NCBI GenBank assembly: GCA_013398295.1
Contig: VZSF01000979.1
Location: forward strand, 62,001-126,000
Direction: 5' to 3'
Length of the DNA: 64,000 bases
From: Chionis minor
Lineage: Eukaryota > Chordata > Aves > Charadriiformes > Chionididae
Of this stretch, positions 63,101 through 64,000 are shown in pieces (within the stretch, counting starts at the first letter, position 1; each line of letters starts with the position of its first letter). The notes under the pieces were generated by a model. The model ran no database searches and was not told the DNA's origin. It saw nothing but the letters and a program-made list of their open reading frames with translations. A program made the translations under genes and the position numbers.

Positions 63101-63635
63101 TGTTATTTTCAAGGCACTTTCTCTCTGTGTTTTTGTTAAGGTCTCGTGATGTGGCTGAAGTAAATGTTTCCATGCAATTTACACCCAAAAGCATCAATAT
63201 CCAACAACAAAATTGTCAGATAAATAAAAGAAAAACAATATGCATAAATGCCACTATTTGTTTTAAGACCAGACTAAAGTCAAAGGAAGACATATTTGAA
63301 TCCAGTAAGTAGATAAGCCCTAAGCTATGGAATCTTTATGCTATGAAACTACTATACTTGCATTCATTTATTTCCCAAAAAATGGAATGCAACTCTTCTA
63401 AATTCACTATTCAATGTACATTTAAGATATTTTAGGAAAAAAGAATGTGTAAAGGCAAATTGGTTCGTAATATTGATCTCAACTTCTTTTTCAGGTCTGC
63501 AGTATTGGATTACTCTTGACTCACAAAGACAAATATCTCGAAGCTTGTTCACAGAAAGCCATGAAAGGAAAATGCAAACAAATATAACTATCAAAGGGTC
63601 AGAATGTATTAAACATAACTTCTACATGTTGGCAA
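3142..63635 (+). CDS. ITGA1: Integrin alpha-1, 17 exons, 3' part beyond window
   Basis: ITGA1 encodes the alpha subunit of the collagen/laminin receptor alpha1-beta1, a type I membrane protein. Exons: 3142-3169, 35136-35256, 38162-38274, 39251-39339, 39432-39546, 40242-40369, 46420-46568, 48314-48464, 50046-50211, 54454-54527, 56412-56556, 57730-57872, 59170-59313, 60694-60948, 61373-61503, 63141-63304, 63495-63635. All junctions are GT-AG and the frame stays open for 752 codons plus one base. Seen: signal peptide (about 1-18), beta-propeller, inserted I domain (about 160-350) with MIDAS residues D168, S170, S172, T238 and D271, and three FG-GAP calcium loops at 487-495, 568-576 and 630-638. 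Residue identity to mammalian ITGA1 is high throughout. Mammalian alpha-1 is about 1,180 residues, so the thigh, calf, membrane and cytoplasmic parts are missing to the right. PELO lies in intron 1. No frameshift or stop interrupts the exons. Confidence 0.96.
3170..8029. other. ITGA1 intron 1, segment upstream of PELO
   Basis: Mostly AT-rich intronic sequence. One decayed CR1-like relic is seen at about 4728-5230. Nothing else was recognised; the open frames are short and unconserved in appearance. Confidence 0.6.
4728..5230 (+). mobile_element. Decayed ancient CR1-like LINE fragment
   Basis: The order of landmarks follows the 3' end of an old amniote/sauropsid CR1 family as I remember it. 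A stretch like 'agaagagagaaaactaaggg...cttcaaatacatg' is near 4813, 'ttggttctccatacccaac' near 4985, an 'aactttcttac...gctagaacaggctacca' block at 5065-5110, and 'aaacaacacctgtgagggatggttgaggtttactt' near 5161. About 120 bases in the middle do not match and may be an insertion. No tail or target duplication remains. No element-encoded protein is intact. Confidence 0.6.
8443..8598. promoter_or_regulatory. Cluster of four NRF1-like sites
   Basis: CGCATGCGC occurs four times in 156 bases, and the first and third copies extend to the full palindrome GCGCATGCGC (8442-8451, 8560-8569). Start-to-start spacings are 41, 77 and 29 bases. NRF1 drives many translation and mitochondrial housekeeping genes, so a role at PELO is plausible but inferred. 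Confidence 0.6.
8480..8480. other. Single unresolved base (N)
   Basis: One N inside a G-rich stretch of the PELO promoter, most likely an unresolved base call in difficult sequence. Confidence 0.95.
8876..9601 (+). CDS. PELO: PELO coding exon 1
   Basis: 242 codons, phase 0, ending CTA CAG before the donor GTAAGG. Encodes the N-terminal and middle domains. The first half is GC-rich because it lies within the promoter island. Confidence 0.96.
8876..11200 (+). CDS. PELO: Pelota (PELO), ribosome rescue factor
   Basis: Join of 8876-9601 and 10769-11200 gives 385 residues, the length of human PELO, ending in TGA. Pelota is a paralogue of release factor eRF1. With the GTPase HBS1L it enters the empty A site of stalled ribosomes and, with ABCE1, splits them, feeding no-go and nonstop mRNA decay in the cytoplasm. 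Seen: conserved start [11 protein letters not shown]-terminal Sm-like domain (about 1-130), eRF1-like middle domain (about 135-265) without the GGQ peptidyl-hydrolysis motif, C-terminal domain (about 270-370), basic PRKRK at 168-172, and an acidic tail [12 protein letters not shown] resembling CK2 sites. The start is chosen by family conservation and A at -3; the frame is open upstream but without an ATG. The gene lies inside ITGA1 intron 1, same strand, with its own CpG promoter and poly(A) signal. No damage is seen. Confidence 0.97.
9602..10768 (+). other. PELO intron
   Basis: 1,167-base AT-rich intron with GTAAGG donor and a T-rich tract ending CCATAG. No snoRNA, repeat or exon recognised inside it. 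Confidence 0.9.
10769..11200 (+). CDS. PELO: PELO coding exon 2
   Basis: 143 codons plus TGA at 11198-11200. Encodes the end of the middle domain, the C-terminal domain and the acidic tail. Confidence 0.96.
   Translation, partial: VHSSSGHKYALKEVLCDPTVTSRLSDTKAAGEVKALDDFYKMLQHEPDRAFYGLKHVEKANEAMAIDTLLISDELFRHQDVATRARYVKLVDSVRENMGTVRIFSSLHVSGEQLGQLTGVAAILRFPVAELSDQEDESSSEED
11201..11560 (+). terminator. PELO: PELO 3' UTR and poly(A) signals
   Basis: A canonical AATAAA lies at 11535-11540, followed by a T/G-rich stretch from about 11560 that could serve as downstream element. A variant ATTAAA at 11251-11256 could give a much shorter 3' UTR. Having its own 3' end fits PELO being transcribed independently of ITGA1. 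The cleavage site is inferred. Confidence 0.7.
13181..13210. repeat. Hairpin-forming inverted repeat
   Basis: CAAACTGTTCC and GGAACGGTTTG form an 11-base stem with one G:T wobble around an 8-base loop. Isolated in intronic sequence, with no precursor-like length that would suggest a microRNA. Confidence 0.5.
14958..14998. repeat. Two-copy 21-base direct repeat
   Basis: A unit starting CTGTTTTTAAAGAAGAAAA is present twice head to tail, at 14958 and 14979. Confidence 0.85.
18985..19100 (+). mobile_element. Decayed CR1-like fragment
   Basis: The stretch containing 'agaaggttcctaacta', then 'ggaacagccttcca' and 'gagcaaaaggtca', follows the 3' region of an old sauropsid CR1 family as I remember it. 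It is short and strongly diverged; boundaries are approximate. Confidence 0.45.
19439..19444 (-). terminator. LTR poly(A) signal (ATTAAA)
   Basis: ATTAAA on the minus strand about 340 bases downstream of the LTR TATA box, just before a 9-base-stem hairpin. It probably marks the R region. Confidence 0.5.
19781..19787 (-). promoter_or_regulatory. LTR TATA box
   Basis: TATAAAA on the minus strand inside the solo LTR, in the position expected for the U3 promoter. Whether it is active is unknown. Confidence 0.6.
20137..23363. other. ITGA1 intron 1, solo LTR to duplication
   Basis: Unremarkable AT-rich intronic sequence. No gene, RNA or transposon recognised. Confidence 0.6.
23364..25505 (+). repeat. 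2,142-bp duplicated block, copy 1
   Basis: Matches 25507-27648 at a constant offset of 2,143 with no difference that I could see. It contains a CR1 fragment (about 23690-24322) and unique intronic sequence. The two copies are separated by exactly one N. Confidence 0.97.
23690..24322 (+). mobile_element. CR1 LINE, 5'-truncated 3' fragment
   Basis: Recognisable avian CR1 3' end. It reads from the 'gacctgggagttctggtgga' landmark near 23702 through reverse-transcriptase C-terminal remnants ([12 protein letters not shown]..., broken frame) to the 'ggctggactagatgatctcc' landmark and the short terminal repeats 'attctgtgattctatga'. Against the consensus I remember, about 50 bases are missing near 23750 between two similar 'ttggcca' motifs. 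It no longer encodes a protein. Confidence 0.93.
25506..25506. other. Single N joining the two duplicate copies
   Basis: One N exactly at the boundary of the identical 2,142-base copies, the pattern left when two overlapping contig ends are placed side by side without merging. Confidence 0.95.
25507..27648 (+). repeat. 2,142-bp duplicated block, copy 2
   Basis: Second copy of 23364-25505. It ends at ...TTTGAGT at 27648, after which unique sequence resumes. See the finding on probable false duplication. Confidence 0.97.
25833..26465 (+). mobile_element. CR1 LINE fragment, duplicate of 23690-24322
   Basis: Same CR1 fragment in the second copy, including the same internal deletion and terminal repeats. 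Confidence 0.93.
30557..30601. repeat. Poly-T tract containing a 3-N gap
   Basis: 22 T, then NNN at 30579-30581, then 20 T. The true homopolymer length is unresolved. Confidence 0.95.
32497..32925 (-). mobile_element. Ancient CR1-like LINE fragment
   Basis: In + strand order it shows 'gatggccgtactggatcagatcaa' (32501), 'gtatcatgtctgcagg' (near 32539), 'catccaaagcatcctttgtcaacaag' (near 32770), then 'gtggagtcatctgttatttacttctgaacaatatgac' (near 32819) and 'ctctagctttatttcc' (32878). These follow, in order, the reverse complement of the 3' end of an old CR1 family common in turtles, as I remember it. A local 'ataatatgagca' duplication lies inside at about 32590-32630. No tail or target duplication remains. 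Confidence 0.6.
35136..35256 (+). CDS. ITGA1: ITGA1 exon 2
   Basis: Codons 10-49 plus two bases. Completes the signal peptide and starts the mature chain [13 protein letters not shown]..., ending EEGKW (split codon). This is the first strand set of propeller repeat 1. Acceptor AAAG, donor GTAAGC. Confidence 0.95.
36309..36331. repeat. Perfect 9-base-stem hairpin in intron 2
   Basis: ATCTGCACG, loop AGGGG, CGTGCAGAT. Confidence 0.85.
36553..36570. repeat. 18-base perfect palindrome
   Basis: GCTTGACAATTGTCAAGC equals its own reverse complement over all 18 bases. Confidence 0.9.
38162..38274 (+). CDS. ITGA1: ITGA1 exon 3
   Basis: Codons 50-87 plus one base. Reads [21 protein letters not shown]..., the first FG-GAP repeat of the propeller, with a conserved Cys pair. 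Donor GTATGA. Confidence 0.95.
38275..39250. other. ITGA1 intron 3
   Basis: 976 bases, AT-rich, nothing recognised. Confidence 0.8.
39251..39339 (+). CDS. ITGA1: ITGA1 exon 4
   Basis: Codons 88-117 with phase 0 end. Contains [20 protein letters not shown], typical of propeller repeat 2, including an N-glycosylation sequon NMT. Separated from exon 5 by only 92 bases (39340-39431), by far the shortest intron seen here. Confidence 0.95.
39432..39546 (+). CDS. ITGA1: ITGA1 exon 5
   Basis: Codons 118-155 plus one base. Begins [11 protein letters not shown] and leads into the I domain insertion; three conserved Cys visible. Donor GTATGC. Confidence 0.95.
39547..40241. other. ITGA1 intron 5
   Basis: 695 bases. 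The last 160 bases contain a degenerate tandem repeat (see 40081-40180). Nothing else recognised. Confidence 0.75.
40081..40180. repeat. Degenerate tandem array of GTAACT-like units
   Basis: Repeated words 'agttacta', 'ttgtaacta', 'aagtaacag' and 'atgcagt' recur with variable spacing over about 100 bases, ending about 60 bases before the exon 6 acceptor. Confidence 0.65.
40242..40369 (+). CDS. ITGA1: ITGA1 exon 6 (I domain, MIDAS DxSxS)
   Basis: Completes codon 155 split (E156) and runs to codon 198. Contains [16 protein letters not shown], whose D168, S170 and S172 form the metal-ion-dependent adhesion site that holds Mg2+ for collagen binding. Donor GTAACA. Confidence 0.96.
40370..46419. 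other. ITGA1 intron 6
   Basis: 6,050 bases, the longest intron after intron 1. No transposon, RNA or gene recognised. A 151-codon open frame at 45812-46267 has no family features and is not annotated. Confidence 0.65.
46420..46568 (+). CDS. ITGA1: ITGA1 exon 7 (I domain)
   Basis: Codons 199-247 plus two bases. Starts [14 protein letters not shown] and includes [16 protein letters not shown]238 is the second MIDAS loop threonine by alignment to alpha-2 T221. Donor GTACAT, slightly weak. Confidence 0.95.
46569..48313. other. ITGA1 intron 7
   Basis: 1,745 bases, nothing recognised. Confidence 0.7.
48314..48464 (+). CDS. ITGA1: ITGA1 exon 8 (I domain)
   Basis: Codons 248-298. Contains [14 protein letters not shown], whose D271 is the third MIDAS residue, and [10 protein letters not shown]. 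Donor GTAAGT, the ideal consensus. Confidence 0.96.
48465..50045. other. ITGA1 intron 8
   Basis: 1,581 bases. A short 'atagaatcatagaata' string at about 49737 resembles a CR1 terminal repeat but no CR1 body adjoins it. Confidence 0.7.
50046..50211 (+). CDS. ITGA1: ITGA1 exon 9 (end of I domain)
   Basis: Codons 299-353 plus one base. Reads [15 protein letters not shown]... to LGERIFALE, including the last I-domain strand and the C-terminal helix that moves during activation. Donor GTATGA. Confidence 0.96.
50212..54453. other. ITGA1 intron 9
   Basis: 4,242 bases of AT-rich sequence. No repeat family or gene recognised. Confidence 0.65.
54454..54527 (+). CDS. ITGA1: ITGA1 exon 10
   Basis: Codons 354-378, only 74 bases: [20 protein letters not shown]... 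returning from the I domain to propeller repeat 3. Donor GTAAAC. Confidence 0.95.
54528..56411. other. ITGA1 intron 10
   Basis: 1,884 bases, dominated by a minus-strand CR1 (about 54697-55430). A T run at 56206-56221. No gene. Confidence 0.8.
54697..55430 (-). mobile_element. CR1 LINE 3' fragment, antisense to ITGA1
   Basis: On the minus strand it carries CR1 reverse-transcriptase C-terminal remnants, for example [11 protein letters not shown] and [29 protein letters not shown] (55030-55258). Further 3' there is a stretch matching [18 protein letters not shown] and [13 protein letters not shown] (54800-54950), in a different frame. It is 5'-truncated and frameshifted. Its 3' end is at about 54697. 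Confidence 0.93.
56412..56556 (+). CDS. ITGA1: ITGA1 exon 11
   Basis: Codons 379-426 plus one base. Reads [17 protein letters not shown]..., a strongly conserved integrin alpha block in the propeller, to NEPLAAYL. The middle ([15 protein letters not shown]) is the variable part. Donor GTAAGA. Confidence 0.95.
56557..57729. other. ITGA1 intron 11
   Basis: 1,173 bases, of which about 750 appear to be an old decayed CR1-like element (56770-57520). Confidence 0.7.
56770..57520 (-). mobile_element. Long ancient CR1-like LINE relic
   Basis: Landmarks of an old sauropsid CR1 consensus (from memory, reverse-complemented) occur in the right order along the + strand. They are 'ttggtagttaaaaagtttt' (near 56867), 'acaactatcttttttataataatg' (56958), 'cctctcagccttttctac' (57010), 'ctcttctctaggtc' (57049), 'tttgcaaaatgcc' (57181), 'cctccataatacttgcaaccctgcc' (57249), 'atccatctgcaaattttttaag' (57285) and 'gagctttccaaccagctattt' (57433). 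Divergence is high and no frame is open. Confidence 0.6.
57730..57872 (+). CDS. ITGA1: ITGA1 exon 12
   Basis: Codons 427-474. Reads [26 protein letters not shown]..., an FG-GAP repeat with sequon NHT. Donor GTAAGT. Confidence 0.96.
57873..59169. other. ITGA1 intron 12
   Basis: 1,297 bases, nothing recognised. Confidence 0.7.
59170..59313 (+). CDS. ITGA1: ITGA1 exon 13 (first calcium loop)
   Basis: Codons 475-522. Reads [11 protein letters not shown] then DIDRDSFTD, a DxDxDxxxD calcium-binding loop at 487-495, then [11 protein letters not shown]. Donor GTAAGG. Confidence 0.96.
59314..60693. other. ITGA1 intron 13
   Basis: 1,380 bases with a short TG run near 60161. Nothing else recognised. 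Confidence 0.7.
60694..60948 (+). CDS. ITGA1: ITGA1 exon 14 (second calcium loop)
   Basis: Codons 523-607, the longest exon here at 255 bases. Contains the Cys-rich stretch [10 protein letters not shown], then [21 protein letters not shown] with the calcium loop at 568-576 and VYIYHG. Donor GTATGA. Confidence 0.97.
60949..61372. other. ITGA1 intron 14
   Basis: 424 bases, AT-rich, nothing recognised. Confidence 0.8.
61373..61503 (+). CDS. ITGA1: ITGA1 exon 15 (third calcium loop)
   Basis: Codons 608-650 plus two bases. Reads [26 protein letters not shown]; the loop DLNNDGLID spans 630-638 and closes the propeller. Donor GTACGG. Confidence 0.96.
61504..63140. other. ITGA1 intron 15
   Basis: 1,637 bases with a CR1 fragment at about 62216-62627. 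A 197-codon minus-strand frame at 62604-63197 overlaps exon 16 and is regarded as chance. Confidence 0.75.
62216..62627 (+). mobile_element. CR1 LINE 3' fragment, sense to ITGA1
   Basis: Starts at the 'aggaaaggctgagggagttggg' landmark and keeps about 85 open codons like the CR1 RT C-terminus ([21 protein letters not shown]...). It ends with 'taccagatgatctccag' and 'attctatgatcctgtgattcta'. It looks less decayed than the other fragments. Confidence 0.94.
63141..63304 (+). CDS. ITGA1: ITGA1 exon 16 (start of thigh domain)
   Basis: Codons 651-705 plus one base. Reads [18 protein letters not shown]... then [17 protein letters not shown]. Acceptor GTTAAG is a little weak. The last residues are IFES where human has TIYEA, one residue shorter. 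Confidence 0.94.
63305..63494. other. ITGA1 intron 16
   Basis: 190 bases, GTAAGT donor and TTTTTCAG acceptor. Confidence 0.9.
63495..63635 (+). CDS. ITGA1: ITGA1 exon 17 (thigh domain), last in window
   Basis: Codons 706-752 plus one base. Reads [18 protein letters not shown]... to KHNFYML, matching mammalian alpha-1. The donor is placed at GTAAAT after GCA A, which would form Lys with the next exon; a few bases of uncertainty remain because the next exon is outside. Confidence 0.85.
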
Positions 63636-64000
63636 GTAAATCATTTAAAGTGTTTTTCTCATGTTGACATTATAATAACCCAAATGCATTCCATTAATTG
63701 TAAATTGGACAACAAATTCTGCATTCAGAATTAATCTTAAGAAGTGTACATAAAATTTGTTTGCTATCGAGGATTTATATATTTGTATATGTATATAGAT
63801 GTAAACTATTTACTTGTATGTACAATCTATTTACCTTTGTCTCTTTGTTTGTGTCTGTCTTAAGAAGGAGCATAACACACTCAGAGGAGTCAAGCAGCTA
63901 TCGTGGTTAGTAGTTTAGGTGCATTCAAAACTCAGAAGGAGCATGTGAGCTGGAAGTCTAGTTTGCGTGTTGGTGCAATTCCTCCTCCTAAAATACGTTA
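63636..64000. other. ITGA1 intron 17, incomplete
   Basis: 365 bases of AT-rich intron running off the window; nothing recognised. Confidence 0.75.

Noticed and set aside
62604..63197. 197-codon minus-strand frame
   Set aside because: It overlaps ITGA1 exon 16 on the opposite strand and the end of a CR1; no recognisable domain.

Overview
This is vertebrate nuclear DNA, almost certainly from a bird. It has large introns with GT-AG splice sites, GC-rich promoter islands, and CR1 retrotransposon fragments carrying the octamer-like tail typical of avian CR1. It also has an ERVL-type solo LTR of avian character. I cannot name the species.

Two genes are recognisable, both on the + strand. The first is ITGA1 (integrin alpha-1). 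Its first 17 coding exons run from 3142 to 63635 and give 752 complete codons plus one base. They cover the signal peptide, the seven-bladed beta-propeller with its inserted collagen-binding I domain, and the start of the thigh domain; the rest lies past the right edge. The second is PELO (pelota, ribosome rescue). It is complete, with two coding exons and 385 codons, and is nested in the ~32 kb first intron of ITGA1. This is the arrangement known from human 5q11.2.

Layout: 1-2275 is 5' flank. 2276-2928 is an assembly gap over the probable ITGA1 promoter. 3142-3169 is ITGA1 exon 1. 8030-8875 is a CpG-rich PELO promoter with four NRF1-like motifs, and 8876-11200 is PELO, with its poly(A) signal at 11535. 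11561-35135 is the rest of intron 1, holding old CR1 relics, a 799-bp solo LTR and a 2,142-bp sequence present twice around a single N (probably an assembly artefact). 35136-63635 holds ITGA1 exons 2-17, and intron 17 runs off the window.

The two genes have unrelated jobs: collagen/laminin adhesion at the cell surface, and cytoplasmic rescue of stalled ribosomes. They share a locus and not a pathway. I found no new gene system. The points most worth following are the probable false duplication, four strongly decayed CR1-like relics recognised only by pattern, the solo LTR with intact target-site duplication, and the NRF1-like cluster at PELO. I see no tRNA, rRNA, CRISPR array or operon-type structure.
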